This document shows, piece after piece, positions 52,135 through 60,018 of a stretch of 64,000 nucleotides of DNA. Origin of the DNA: Acidobacteriota bacterium (lineage in GTDB: Bacteria; Acidobacteriota; Thermoanaerobaculia; UBA5066). The notes beneath the pieces were generated by a model, which saw only the letters and a list, made by a program, of their open reading frames with translations, was not told where the DNA came from and searched no databases. A program made the position numbers and the translations under genes. Each line of letters begins with the position of its first letter. Position 1 is the first letter of the stretch. The stretch spans positions 194,074-258,073 of the forward strand of contig JAKOVQ010000017.1 of assembly GCA_029781975.1 (NCBI GenBank). The letters run 5' to 3'.

Positions 52135-53279
52135 GCGCGCTGCCACCCGGCGGGCAGGACCCTCCTTCTCCGCCGGGCCCGTTCTCCGGGACGTTCCAGC
52201 CCGCCCGGCGCCGGGAGCGCTGGTGGCTCCACGGCCTTCTGTTCGCGCTCACGGCCGTCACCACCACCTGGGTCGGCGCGCAGCTCGCGGTCGGCTTCGA
52301 CCCGCGCCTCGGCCTCCCGGACCCGGCCACGGGAGGGATCCGGATCGGACTCCTCCTCGGCGCCCTCTCCTACTCGGTCCCGCTCCTCCTGATCCTCGTC
52401 TCGCACGAGATGGGGCACTACCTGGCCTGCAGGCGGTACGGCATCGACGCATCCCCCCCTTACTTCCTGCCGTTCCTCCCCTTCTTCCCGCTCCCCGGGA
52501 CCCTGGGCGCCTTCATCCGGATCCGCGAGCCGCTCCGCGACAAGAAGAGCCTCTTCGACATGGCGGTCGCCGGGCCGATCGCCGGCTTCGTCGTCGCGCT
52601 CCCGGTCCTGGCCTGGGGAATCCTGCAGACGCGGCCCAACTTCGACCCGGTGCCGCCCGAGGGCGTCCTCACCTTCCAGTACCCGCTCGTCGTCAAGCTC
52701 CTCCAGCTCGTCCTCGTCGGCGGGACCTTCTCGAGCGTCCAGGTCGTCGAGCACCCCGCCTTCATCGCGGGGTGGTACGGGCTCCTCGTCACCGCCCTCA
52801 ACCTGATCCCGGCCGGGCAGCTGGACGGCGGACACACGCTTTACGCGGTCGTCGGACGGCGGAACCGCCTCTTCGCGATCCCCGTCCTGCTCGCCCTCTT
52901 CCTCCTCGGCTTCTCGTACCCCGGCTGGTGGTTCTGGGCGGGGCTCGTCCTCGTCATCATCGGGCTCAAGCACCCGCCGGTCGCCGACGAGGAGACCCCC
53001 CTCGACCCGAGGCGGAAGGCGGTCGCCCTCCTCGTCCTGGCGATCCTGGTCCTCTCGTTCGCGCCGATCCCGTACAAGGAGCTGGTCTCAGCGCCGCGCC
53101 GTCCTCCAGTGGAAGGTGGCGGGACCGTCGTTCACCAGCTCCACCTCCATCCGCTCCCCGAACGCCCCGGTCGCGACCGGCACGCCCGCGGCGCGGACTC
53201 CCGCCACGTAGCGGTCGAAGAGCGGGCGCGCCTCCTCTCCCCGCGCCGCCCCCTCGAAGCCGGGCCTCCGCCCGCGTGA
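52131..53279 (+). CDS. Site-2-type membrane metalloprotease (M50), possible CTG start
   Basis: This membrane protein has the zinc-protease motif VSHEMGHYLACRRYG, the second metal-ligand region NLIPAGQLDGGH, and about six hydrophobic helices, the first reading LLFALTAVTTTWVGAQ. It would cleave transmembrane substrates within the membrane. The only ATG in frame lies inside HEMGH and cannot be the start; no GTG or TTG is available upstream. CTG 52131 overlaps the HU stop as CTGA, parallel to the ATGA, GTGA and TTGA junctions elsewhere, and is proposed as start (382 residues). The frame continues about 190 bases into the convergent dtd gene, so the last 63 residues are antisense-derived and unlike the family. 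Confidence 0.8.
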   Translation: MSALPPGGQDPPSPPGPFSGTFQPARRRERWWLHGLLFALTAVTTTWVGAQLAVGFDPRLGLPDPATGGIRIGLLLGALSYSVPLLLILVSHEMGHYLACRRYGIDASPPYFLPFLPFFPLPGTLGAFIRIREPLRDKKSLFDMAVAGPIAGFVVALPVLAWGILQTRPNFDPVPPEGVLTFQYPLVVKLLQLVLVGGTFSSVQVVEHPAFIAGWYGLLVTALNLIPAGQLDGGHTLYAVVGRRNRLFAIPVLLALFLLGFSYPGWWFWAGLVLVIIGLKHPPVADEETPLDPRRKAVALLVLAILVLSFAPIPYKELVSAPRRPPVEGGGTVVHQLHLHPLPERPGRDRHARGADSRHVAVEERARLLSPRRPLEAGPPPA

Positions 53280-53534
53280 GAGGTCCGCGCCGAGGGTGAA
53301 CTGGGAGACCGCGAGGACGGCTCCCCGCGCCTGCGCCACGTCCCGGTTCATCTTCCCCGCCTCGTCCTCGAAGACCCGCAGCTCGACGGTCTTCCGCGCG
53401 GCCTCGTCGGCCGCCTGCGGCCCGTCTCCCGGCTCCACGCAGGCGAGGACGAGGAGCCCGGGGCCGATCTCCCCCACCGTGCCTCCGGCCACGCGGACGA
53501 CCGCCCGGGAGACCCGCTGCAGGAGGAGGATCAC
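53088..53534 (-). CDS. dtd: D-aminoacyl-tRNA deacylase
   Basis: This 148-residue enzyme hydrolyses D-amino acids wrongly attached to tRNA. It begins MILLLQRVSRAVVRV and has the catalytic SQFTL strand (VSQFTLGAD) and the cross-subunit motif near the C-terminus, here NDGPATF where most members have NxGPVT. KMNRDV is also typical. It starts with GTG 53534, which lacks a Shine-Dalgarno but has TACAAT eight bases upstream. Its 3' end overlaps the end of the M50 protease gene on the opposite strand by 192 bases. It diverges from ssb. Confidence 0.93.
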   Translation of the reverse strand: MILLLQRVSRAVVRVAGGTVGEIGPGLLVLACVEPGDGPQAADEAARKTVELRVFEDEAGKMNRDVAQARGAVLAVSQFTLGADLSRGRRPGFEGAARGEEARPLFDRYVAGVRAAGVPVATGAFGERMEVELVNDGPATFHWRTARR

Positions 53535-53542
53535 GGCGGCGG

Positions 53543-53548
53543 ATTGTA
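53543..53548 (-). promoter_or_regulatory. TACAAT box 8 bases before the dtd GTG
   Basis: On the minus strand TACAAT matches five of six positions of the -10 consensus and lies eight bases before GTG 53534. No Shine-Dalgarno is present, so a leaderless dtd message is likely. The spacer is shared with the divergent ssb promoter. Confidence 0.5.
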
Positions 53549-53570
53549 GGGCTTGCGCCTCCCGGCCCTC

Positions 53571-53579
53571 TGATATCCT
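53571..53579 (+). promoter_or_regulatory. Extended -10 promoter of ssb
   Basis: TGATATCCT has the TG-n extension and a TATCCT -10 hexamer. TTGCGC lies 15 bases upstream of the hexamer. Transcription would start about 30 bases before the ssb ATG, leaving room for the AGGAGGAG site at 53606-53613. Confidence 0.5.
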
Positions 53580-53617
53580 CTCGCCCCTTCGACGAATCCG
53601 GTGCCAGGAGGAGCTAG

Positions 53618-54049
53618 ATGGCGGGTTCCGTGAACAGGGTCATTCTCGTCGGCCACCTGGGGGCCGACCCGGAGATGAAGCAGCTTCCGTCGGGCACCCA
53701 GCTCGCGAAGCTGCGGATCGCGACCTCCGAGGCGTGGACGGACAAGGCGTCCGGCCAGAAGCAGGAGAAGACCGAGTGGCACAGCGTCATCGCGTATGAC
53801 CGCCTCGCCGGGATCTGCGAGCGCTACCTCGCCAAGGGCCGCCTGGTCTACGTCGAGGGGTCGCTGCAGACCCGGAGCTGGGACGACAAGGAGACCGGCC
53901 AGAAGCGGTACATGACGGAGATCAAGGCGCGCGACATCGTCATGCTCGGCGGCCGGCCCGAGGGGGCCGCGGGCGGGCGCGGTCCGGGCGAGGCTCCCGG
54001 CGGCCCGAGCGGCCCCGAGAGCGAGCCCGACGACGGCGTCCCGTTCTGA
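53618..54049 (+). CDS. ssb: Single-stranded DNA-binding protein
   Basis: This 143-residue protein has an OB-fold at residues 1-110 (VNRVILVGHLGADPEMK, WHSVIAYDRLAGIC, KGRLVYVEGSLQ) and a Gly/Pro-rich linker ending in the acidic tip EPDDGVPF, the recruitment tail for repair and replication partners (usual form DDDIPF). It binds single-stranded DNA as a tetramer in replication, repair and recombination. ATG 53618 follows the strong AGGAGGAG site, and an extended -10 promoter lies upstream. It is monocistronic, with a short repeat array after its stop. Confidence 0.95.
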   Translation: MAGSVNRVILVGHLGADPEMKQLPSGTQLAKLRIATSEAWTDKASGQKQEKTEWHSVIAYDRLAGICERYLAKGRLVYVEGSLQTRSWDDKETGQKRYMTEIKARDIVMLGGRPEGAAGGRGPGEAPGGPSGPESEPDDGVPF

Positions 54050-54051
54050 CG

Positions 54052-54106
54052 GCGATCCGACCGCGATCCAACCGCGACCGGACGGCGACCCGAAGACGAC
54101 CTGAAA
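54052..54106. repeat. Five imperfect 11-bp tandem repeats
   Basis: The units GCGATCCGACC, GCGATCCAACC, GCGACCGGACG, GCGACCCGAAG and ACGACCTGAAA follow each other without gap. They fill most of the 64-base convergent spacer between ssb and nagZ. The 11-bp period is close to one helical turn. No stem-loop is formed. Confidence 0.65.
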
Positions 54107-54113
54107 CCCAGGG

Positions 54114-55178
54114 TCAGGCCGGGGGAATCCAGTCCTCGACTCGCGGCCGAGGCTTGACGAGCGACTCGAGGAACGCGGCCGTCTCGTCCGCCAGCGCGGA
54201 CCACCCCTCCTCCGTGAAGCGGGGCCGGGGCGCCTCGACGCACCTTTCGCGCAGGCGCTCCAGCCGGGCGTGCGACGCCGGGGAATCGCCCGCCTCCCCG
54301 AGGGCCGCGACCGCCTCCTCGTAGTCGGCCAGGCCCCGCGCCACGACGAGGGCGTCGCATCCCGCGGCGGCGGCGCGGACGGACCGCTCCGCGACCGTTC
54401 CCAGGAGGGCGCCCATCGTCAGGTCGTCGGAGTAGACGACCCCCGTGAACCCGAGCCTCTCGCGGAGGATCGCGACGACGCGCGGCGAGAGCGAGGCCGG
54501 CGTCTCGTCCCCCGTGATCCCCGGATAGGCCGCGTGGCCCACCATCACCCCGTCGGACGAGCGGTGGAGCTTCGCGAACGGGGCGACGTCGGTGACCATC
54601 AGGTCCACGTCGTGGGCGTCCACGACGGGGAGCCCCTCGTGCGAGTCGACCGGGCCGCGCCCGAGCCCCGGGAAGTGCTTGAGGCACGAGGCGATGCCGG
54701 CGCGCGCCAGGCCGTGGAGGAAGACCATCCCCGCCAGGACGACGTCCTCGGAGTGGAAGCCGAAGCAGCGGCCCTCGAGGACGACGGCGCCGGTCCCGGG
54801 CTGGGCGAGGTCGACGACCGGAGCGAAGTCGACGTCGAAGCCGAGGAGCCGCGCGGCGCGCCCCATCAGGTAGGCGGCCTCGTGGACGGCGTCCGTCCCC
54901 CGCTCGGCGCAGCGCGCGGGCGAGGGGAAGCGGGGCTCGCCGAGGAGCGGGCCGAGCCGGTCCACCGTTCCCCCCTCCTGGTCGACGTAGAGGAGCGGCG
55001 ACGGCTCCGCGAGGGACCGCAGCTCCTCGATCAGCCCCGCCGTCCGTGCGGCGGAGACGAGGTTCCGCTTGAAGAGGATGAAGCCGTACGGCGGGAGCTC
55101 GCGGAAGACGCGCCGCTCGTCGTCCGTCAGGGACGGTCCCTCGAGCCCCATGACGAAGCGGCGGGAGGCTCCGCTCAC
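54114..55178 (-). CDS. nagZ: Beta-N-acetylhexosaminidase, GH3 (NagZ type)
   Basis: This 354-residue glycosidase releases N-acetylglucosamine from anhydromuropeptides in peptidoglycan recycling. The NagZ signature KHFPGLGRGPVDSHEGLP carries the histidine acid/base loop, and the nucleophile aspartate lies in VYSDDLTMGA. The (beta/alpha)8 barrel includes LYVDQEGGTVDRL. No second GH3 domain or signal peptide is visible, consistent with a cytoplasmic NagZ. GTG 55178 overlaps the mutS stop by four bases (GTGA), so nagZ is co-translated with mutS. It is convergent with ssb. Confidence 0.93.
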   Translation of the reverse strand: MSGASRRFVMGLEGPSLTDDERRVFRELPPYGFILFKRNLVSAARTAGLIEELRSLAEPSPLLYVDQEGGTVDRLGPLLGEPRFPSPARCAERGTDAVHEAAYLMGRAARLLGFDVDFAPVVDLAQPGTGAVVLEGRCFGFHSEDVVLAGMVFLHGLARAGIASCLKHFPGLGRGPVDSHEGLPVVDAHDVDLMVTDVAPFAKLHRSSDGVMVGHAAYPGITGDETPASLSPRVVAILRERLGFTGVVYSDDLTMGALLGTVAERSVRAAAAGCDALVVARGLADYEEAVAALGEAGDSPASHARLERLRERCVEAPRPRFTEEGWSALADETAAFLESLVKPRPRVEDWIPPA

Positions 55179-57799
55179 GACGTGGTCCCCCGGAGGCGTC
55201 CCTGGAGCGAGGCGAGGAGGTTGAGGGCGGCGAGCGGCGTCATCGAGTCCACCTCCACGCGTCGGAGCGCGTCGAGGACGACGTCCTCCTGCGGGGCGAA
55301 GAGGTCGAGCTGCCGGTCGCGGGAGGGCTCCTCCGCGCCGGGGTGCTCGGCCAGGCGGGGTTTCCCGCCCATGTCGAGCTGCTGCGCCTCCAGGTTCGAG
55401 AGGACCTCGCGGGCGCGGGCGAGGACCGGCTCCGGGATCCCGGCGAGCCGCGCCACCTGGACCCCGTAGGAGCGGTCCGCGACCCCGTCGACCACCTTCC
55501 GGAGGAAGACGACCTCCCCCCCCAGCTCCTTCACCGCCATCGTCCGGTTCCTCACCGCCGGCCTCACGAGCGCCAGCTCGGTCAGCTCGTGGTAGTGGGT
55601 GGCGAAGAGGACCCGTGCCGGAGGCCGCTCGCGGTCGTGCAGGTGCTCCGCGATCGCCCACGCGAGCGACAGGCCGTCGAACGTCGCCGTGCCGCGTCCC
55701 ACCTCGTCGAGGACCACGAGGCTCCGCTCCGTCGCGTGGCGGAGGATGTGCGCCGTCTCGGCCATCTCCACGAGGAACGTCGACTCGCCGCGGGCGAGCG
55801 AGTCGGAGGCGCCGACCCGCGTGAAGATCCGGTCGCACAGGCCGACCGTCGCCGACGTGGCCGGCACGAACGACCCCGCGTGAGCGAGGAGGACGATCAG
55901 GGCGTTCTGGCGGAGGTAGGTGGACTTCCCCCCCATGTTCGGGCCCGTCAGGATCACGACCCGCGCGTCCCCCCCGAGGTCGGCGTCGTTCGGGACGAAG
56001 GGCTCCCTCCGCCTCACCGCCTCGACCACGGGGTGGCGCCCCTCGGCCACGAGGAGGACCGGATCGTCGGAGAGCCGCGGGCGGGTCCAGCGGAGCTCCC
56101 GGGCCGTCCGGGCCAGGGCGACGAGCGCGTCGAGGAGGCCGATCCTCGCGGCGCCCCGGAGGACCTCGGGCGACGCGGCGACGGTCCTCTCGGCGAGCTC
56201 GCGGAAGAGCTCGGCCTCGCGCTCGGCGAGCGTGGCGTCCGCGCTCCGGAGCTTCTCGTCGAGGGCCACGAGCTCGGCCGTCGCGTAGCGCTCCACCGAG
56301 GCCAGGGTCTGCCGCTTCAGGGCGTCGGCGGGGACCTTCGCCCGCGCCGAGGCAGGGACCTCGAAGACGTGGCCGAAGACCTGGTTGAACTTGACCCGGA
56401 GCGTCGGGATCCCGCGGGCCGACCGCTCGGCCGACTCGAGCGCGGCCAGCCGGGATGCCGACTCGCGGCGGAGCCGGCGCAGGTCGTCCACGCCCGCGTC
56501 CGCTCCGTCGCGGAAGAGCCCCCCCTCCTTCGACGAGAGGGGCGGCTCGTCGACGAGGCGCGCCCGCGCGCTGGCGAACGGCTCGGCCGGGAGGCCTCCG
56601 GGCCAGGCGTCGCCGCCCGGGGCGAGGAGTTCCGCGGTGGCCGGCCCGAGCGTCCCCTCCAGGGCGCGCCCGCGGGCCACCCCCTCGGCGAGCTGGACGA
56701 GGTCCCGCGGGGACGCCGCCCCGACCGAGATCCGCGCCACGAGCCGGGGGAGGTCGGGCAGCCCCGCGAGTGCCGAGGAGAGGGCGCCGAGCCGCCCCTC
56801 GTCCGAGAGGAGCTCCTCGAGGGCGTCGAGTCGCCGCTCGATCGCCTCGCGCCGCCCGAGAGGCTGCTCCAGGAGCCGGCGGAGCGTCCGCGCGCCGAAG
56901 GCCGTCGCGGTCCGGTCCACGACGGAGAGGAGGGTCCCCGACCGCCCGCCGTCGCGGGAGGACCGGGCGACCTCGAGGTGCCCCGCCGTCACCGAGTCGA
57001 CGACCAGCCCCTCCCCGGCAGCCCGGGTCCGGAGGGTCGCCACGTGGGAGCACGACGCTTTCTGCGTCGCCTGGGCGTAGTGGAGGACGGCCGCGGCGGC
57101 GTCGACCGGAGGACCCGAAGGCGGCAGCCCGAACGGGGTGAGCGTGGAGGTCCCGAAGTGCCGCTCCAGGAGCTCCGCCGCGGTCCGCCCGCGCGGCGAG
57201 TCGGCGGAGAGGACCGAGAGGACGGGTGGGTCCGGGGGAAGCTCGCGAAGCCACGCCTCCACGCTCTCGCGCTCGGACGGGAAGCAGACGACCTCGCGGG
57301 GAGGGCGGCGCGCCAGGAGCTCGGCGCCGGGGGTCCCGTCGAGCCGGACCACCTCGAAGTCGCCGGTCGAGACGTCGAGGTAGGCGAGCGCGGGCCCGTC
57401 GCTCCCGAGCGCGACGGCTACGAGGTCGTTCGCCTGCCGCGCGTCCAGGCGGTCGGGGTCGACGAGGGTGCCCGGCGTGATGACTCGGACGATCTTCCGC
57501 GCCACGAGGACCCGCCCCTTGACGGGAGGCTCGACCTGCTCTCCGATGGCCACCTTCCGCCCCGCGACGATCAGCTTCCCGACGTAGGTGTCGAGCGCGT
57601 GGTGCGGGACGCCGCACATCGGCGCCTCGATGTCGCTGTCGCGGTGGCGCGCCGTCAGGACGAGGCCGAGGAGCGGGGCGGCCGCCTCCGCGTCCTCGAA
57701 GAACATCTCGTAGAAGTCGCCGAGGCGGTAGAGCAGGATCGCGTCCGGGACCTCGCGCTTGAGGGCCCAGTACTGCTCGAGCATCGGCGTGGAACGCAT
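55175..57799 (-). CDS. mutS: DNA mismatch repair protein MutS
   Basis: This 874-residue ATPase recognises mismatches. The mismatch-binding Phe-x-Glu is in YRLGDFYEMFFEDA (residues 24-37), followed by connector, lever and clamp domains. The C-terminal ABC ATPase carries Walker A LTGPNMGGKSTYLRQ, FTRVGASDSLARGESTFLVE in two adjoining motifs, and LVVLDEVGRGTATFDG (Walker B). The length and order match MutS1. The start ATG 57799 lies 12 bases after a TAGCAT box within a palindrome shared with tsaB. No MutL is in the window. Confidence 0.96.
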   Translation of the reverse strand: MRSTPMLEQYWALKREVPDAILLYRLGDFYEMFFEDAEAAAPLLGLVLTARHRDSDIEAPMCGVPHHALDTYVGKLIVAGRKVAIGEQVEPPVKGRVLVARKIVRVITPGTLVDPDRLDARQANDLVAVALGSDGPALAYLDVSTGDFEVVRLDGTPGAELLARRPPREVVCFPSERESVEAWLRELPPDPPVLSVLSADSPRGRTAAELLERHFGTSTLTPFGLPPSGPPVDAAAAVLHYAQATQKASCSHVATLRTRAAGEGLVVDSVTAGHLEVARSSRDGGRSGTLLSVVDRTATAFGARTLRRLLEQPLGRREAIERRLDALEELLSDEGRLGALSSALAGLPDLPRLVARISVGAASPRDLVQLAEGVARGRALEGTLGPATAELLAPGGDAWPGGLPAEPFASARARLVDEPPLSSKEGGLFRDGADAGVDDLRRLRRESASRLAALESAERSARGIPTLRVKFNQVFGHVFEVPASARAKVPADALKRQTLASVERYATAELVALDEKLRSADATLAEREAELFRELAERTVAASPEVLRGAARIGLLDALVALARTARELRWTRPRLSDDPVLLVAEGRHPVVEAVRRREPFVPNDADLGGDARVVILTGPNMGGKSTYLRQNALIVLLAHAGSFVPATSATVGLCDRIFTRVGASDSLARGESTFLVEMAETAHILRHATERSLVVLDEVGRGTATFDGLSLAWAIAEHLHDRERPPARVLFATHYHELTELALVRPAVRNRTMAVKELGGEVVFLRKVVDGVADRSYGVQVARLAGIPEPVLARAREVLSNLEAQQLDMGGKPRLAEHPGAEEPSRDRQLDLFAPQEDVVLDALRRVEVDSMTPLAALNLLASLQGRLRGTTS

Positions 57800-57811
57800 C
57801 GGAAGGGGGGG

Positions 57812-57821
57812 ATGCTAGCAT
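57812..57821. promoter_or_regulatory. Palindrome ATGCTAGCAT giving divergent TAGCAT boxes
   Basis: The 10-bp perfect palindrome contains TAGCAT on both strands: plus 57816-57821 toward tsaB and minus 57817-57812 toward mutS. It is the only AT-containing element in a 36-base divergent spacer. It could serve as overlapping -10 boxes (14 and 12 bases from the start codons) or as a regulator site. Confidence 0.45.
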
Positions 57822-57835
57822 CGGGCCAGGCCGCG

Positions 57836-58435
57836 ATGAGGGTCCTCGGAATCGACACCGCCTCGCCCCGGCCCGAGCTCGCGCTGGTCGAGGCGTCCGA
57901 CGCGCCCGGCGCCCGCGAGGCCGTCGCGGCGCTCCCCCCCGCCGCGGCCGAGGCGCTCCCCGAGGCCCTCTCGTCCCTCCTCTCGTCGAACGGGCTCCGC
58001 GTTTCCCATCTCGCGCGCGTGGCCGTCCTCTCCGGTCCGGGCTCGTTCACGGGCCTCCGCGCCGGCATCGCCTTCGCGCGAGGGCTCGCCCGGGCGCTCG
58101 GCGTCCCGCTCGTCACGGTCCCGACCTTCGAGGCGGCGCGAGCGGCCCTCGACCCCGGCCAGGGCCCGGTCGACCTCTTCCTCGGGGCCGGCAGGGGCGA
58201 GGTCTACCGGTGCCGGGCCCGCCCCGACGCCGACGCACGGGCCTTCGACCGGCTCCCCCGCCACGACGCGGCGGCCGAGGCCGCGGAGGCGGGGGTCCCG
58301 ACGATCGACCTGGCCGAGGTCCGGCTCGCGCTCGCGTCGGCGGCGGCCCGGCTCGCCGCCGGCGGAGCCTCCGGAGGCGACGAGGGTCCGGCCTACGGGC
58401 GCCGGAGCGCGGCCGAGGAGCGGTTCGGGACGTGA
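57836..58435 (+). CDS. tsaB: tRNA threonylcarbamoyladenosine biosynthesis protein TsaB
   Basis: This 199-residue ASKHA-fold protein pairs with TsaD in making t6A37 on tRNA. It begins MRVLGIDTASPRPELALVE and contains the hallmark LSGPGSFTGLRAGIAFARGLA region (quoted in part: GPGSFTGLRAGIAFARGL). The length is typical. ATG 57836 is preferred over an in-frame ATG at 57812, because the latter lies inside the palindromic promoter. Its stop overlaps the rimI GTG by four bases (GTGA), the common tsaB-rimI arrangement. Confidence 0.93.
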   Translation: MRVLGIDTASPRPELALVEASDAPGAREAVAALPPAAAEALPEALSSLLSSNGLRVSHLARVAVLSGPGSFTGLRAGIAFARGLARALGVPLVTVPTFEAARAALDPGQGPVDLFLGAGRGEVYRCRARPDADARAFDRLPRHDAAAEAAEAGVPTIDLAEVRLALASAAARLAAGGASGGDEGPAYGRRSAAEERFGT

Positions 58436-59217
58436 CGGACGGGGTCGGCCTCCGGGGAGTGGTCATCCGAGACGCCGTCGCCGTCGACCTCGACGCCGTC
58501 GCGGACCTCGAGCGGCGCTCCTTCCCCATCCCCTGGAAGCGGGAGTACTTCGCCTCCGAGGTCGGCGCCCCCTTCCGCTTCAACAGGGTCGCCCGGAACG
58601 CGACCGGACGCCTCCTGGGCTACGTCTTCTGCGCCCACGCCGGGGGGGAGATCCACGTCCACAAGATCGCCACCGAGCCGGCCTTCCGGCGCCTCGGCCT
58701 GGCCCGGAAGCTGATGGAGGAGGTCTTCGCCTTCGGCGGGCGGATCGGCGCGGACGAGGTCTACCTCGAGGTCCGCGAGTCGAATGCCGCCGCCCGGTCC
58801 TTCTACGCCGGGCTCGGTTTCCGGCAGGTGGGCCGCCGCGGCCAGTACTACGGGGACGGGGAGGACGCGCTCGTCCTGGCCCGCAGTCCGGAGCCCGGTT
58901 CGATCCGCCTTGACTCTGCCGTTCCGGAAAAGACACACTCGGCACGGGCCGTCCGCAACGGCCCCCCGGAGGTGGCAATGCCGTCGTTGACCGAAGAGCT
59001 CAAGCGCGAGCTCGCAGGCGCGAACGAGGAGTTCTCGAACCTTCTCTCCAACCACCTGGCCCACGAGAAGCGGCTCGCCGAGCTCGCCTCCAAGTCGTTC
59101 CTCTCCCAGGACGAGGAAGCCGAGGAGAAGCGGCTCAAGAAGCAGAAGCTGGCCCTCAAGGACCGGATGGAAGAGATCGCGCGCGAATACAGGGCGCGCG
59201 TCGGCTCCTCCCACTGA
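58432..59217 (+). CDS. rimI: GNAT N-acetyltransferase RimI, frame continuous with DUF465
   Basis: The first 150 or so residues are a RimI-type GNAT domain: DLERRSFPIPWKREYF, the acetyl-CoA loop FRRLGLARKLMEE, and YLEVRESNAAARSFYAGLGF. RimI acetylates the N-terminus of ribosomal protein S18. GTG 58432 overlaps the tsaB stop (GTGA). No stop codon separates this domain from the DUF465 sequence downstream, so the frame runs on to 59217 (261 residues). The linker after LVLARSPEPG (about 35 residues) looks non-coding: it carries a promoter-like TTGACT, a hairpin and a Shine-Dalgarno. Either a true fusion is made or RimI simply has an unusual read-through tail. Confidence 0.82.
   Translation: MTDGVGLRGVVIRDAVAVDLDAVADLERRSFPIPWKREYFASEVGAPFRFNRVARNATGRLLGYVFCAHAGGEIHVHKIATEPAFRRLGLARKLMEEVFAFGGRIGADEVYLEVRESNAAARSFYAGLGFRQVGRRGQYYGDGEDALVLARSPEPGSIRLDSAVPEKTHSARAVRNGPPEVAMPSLTEELKRELAGANEEFSNLLSNHLAHEKRLAELASKSFLSQDEEAEEKRLKKQKLALKDRMEEIAREYRARVGSSH
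58946..58964 (+). other. 7-bp hairpin before the DUF465 start
   Basis: GGGCCGT and ACGGCCC pair around a 5-base loop, just upstream of the GGAGGTGG site of the DUF465 gene. TTGACT at 58910-58915 lies a promoter-like distance upstream. It suggests that this stretch behaves as an intergenic region even though it lacks a stop codon in the rimI frame. Confidence 0.4.
58978..59217 (+). CDS. DUF465 (YdcH-like) small helical protein
   Basis: This is a 79-residue protein starting at ATG 58978 behind a strong GGAGGTGG site. It is an almost entirely alpha-helical hairpin: LTEELKRELAGANEEFSNL, then LVEQ-like NHLAHEKRLAELASK, and the conserved C-terminal DEEAEEKRLKKQKLALKDRM with positively charged L-K-K-x-K-L-x-L-K-D. 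This matches the YdcH/DUF465 family of unknown function. It is in frame with rimI, so the same sequence may also be made as the C-terminal part of a fusion. pssA follows 36 bases later. Confidence 0.85.
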   Translation: MPSLTEELKRELAGANEEFSNLLSNHLAHEKRLAELASKSFLSQDEEAEEKRLKKQKLALKDRMEEIAREYRARVGSSH

Positions 59218-59253
59218 GACGGGCTCGCGCGCAACCGGGAGGTCTTTCGACCG

Positions 59254-60018
59254 ATGGCTCGTGACACCTCCCGGGAGTCTTCACGCCGCGGCGTCCGCCG
59301 CGGCGTTTACGTTCTTCCGGCCCTCTTCACGGTCGGGAACATCTTCTGCGGCTACCTCTCCCTCGACGCCACGCAGCACGAGAGGTACGACCTGGCCGCC
59401 GGGCTCCTCTTCCTCGCCGGTTTCCTCGACTCCCTGGACGGCCGCGTCGCCCGGATGACGGGAACGACGTCGGCCTTCGGCGAGCAGCTCGACTCGCTCG
59501 CCGACGTCGTCTCCTTCGGGATCGCTCCCGCGTTCCTCGTCTACCACTGGGCGCTCGACTCCTACGCGCGGCTCGGCCTCTTCGTCTCCTTCCTCTTCCT
59601 CGTCTGCGGCGCCTGCCGCCTGGCGCGGTTCAACGTGCAGGTCCACGTCGTCGACAAGCGGTACTTCGTCGGGCTCCCGATCCCGGCGGCCGCGGGCGCC
59701 CTCTGCGGTCCCATCTGGGCCCTCCCCGAGCCGGTGCCGCAGCCTTGGATGAAGCCGGCGTTCCTCGCCCTGACGCTCGTCCTCTCGTACCTCATGGTCT
59801 CGACGCTCCGCTACCGGTCCTTCAAGGACGTCGACCTGAGGTCGAGGCGCTCGGCGCGGCTCGTCCCGCTCGTGGCACTCGTCGTGGCCGCCGTGGCCGC
59901 CTGGCGGCCCGACGTCTGCTTCGCGGTCATCGCCATCGTCTACGCCGCGTCGGCGCCCGTCGGGCGGATCGCCACGGTCCTCTTCCCGCACAAGCACGCC
60001 CCGACGGGGGCCGCGTGA
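59254..60018 (+). CDS. pssA: CDP-diacylglycerol--serine O-phosphatidyltransferase
   Basis: This 254-residue integral membrane enzyme makes phosphatidylserine, the precursor of phosphatidylethanolamine. The CDP-alcohol phosphatidyltransferase signature is FLDSLDGRVARMTG followed by SAFGEQLDSLADVVSFG. The N-terminal YVLPALFTVGNIFCGYLS is typical of bacterial type II PssA. About six to eight hydrophobic segments follow. ATG 59254 has GGGAGGT upstream. Its stop overlaps the GTG of the Asd-like gene (GTGA). A phosphatidylserine decarboxylase gene is not in the window. Confidence 0.95.
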   Translation: MARDTSRESSRRGVRRGVYVLPALFTVGNIFCGYLSLDATQHERYDLAAGLLFLAGFLDSLDGRVARMTGTTSAFGEQLDSLADVVSFGIAPAFLVYHWALDSYARLGLFVSFLFLVCGACRLARFNVQVHVVDKRYFVGLPIPAAAGALCGPIWALPEPVPQPWMKPAFLALTLVLSYLMVSTLRYRSFKDVDLRSRRSARLVPLVALVVAAVAAWRPDVCFAVIAIVYAASAPVGRIATVLFPHKHAPTGAA

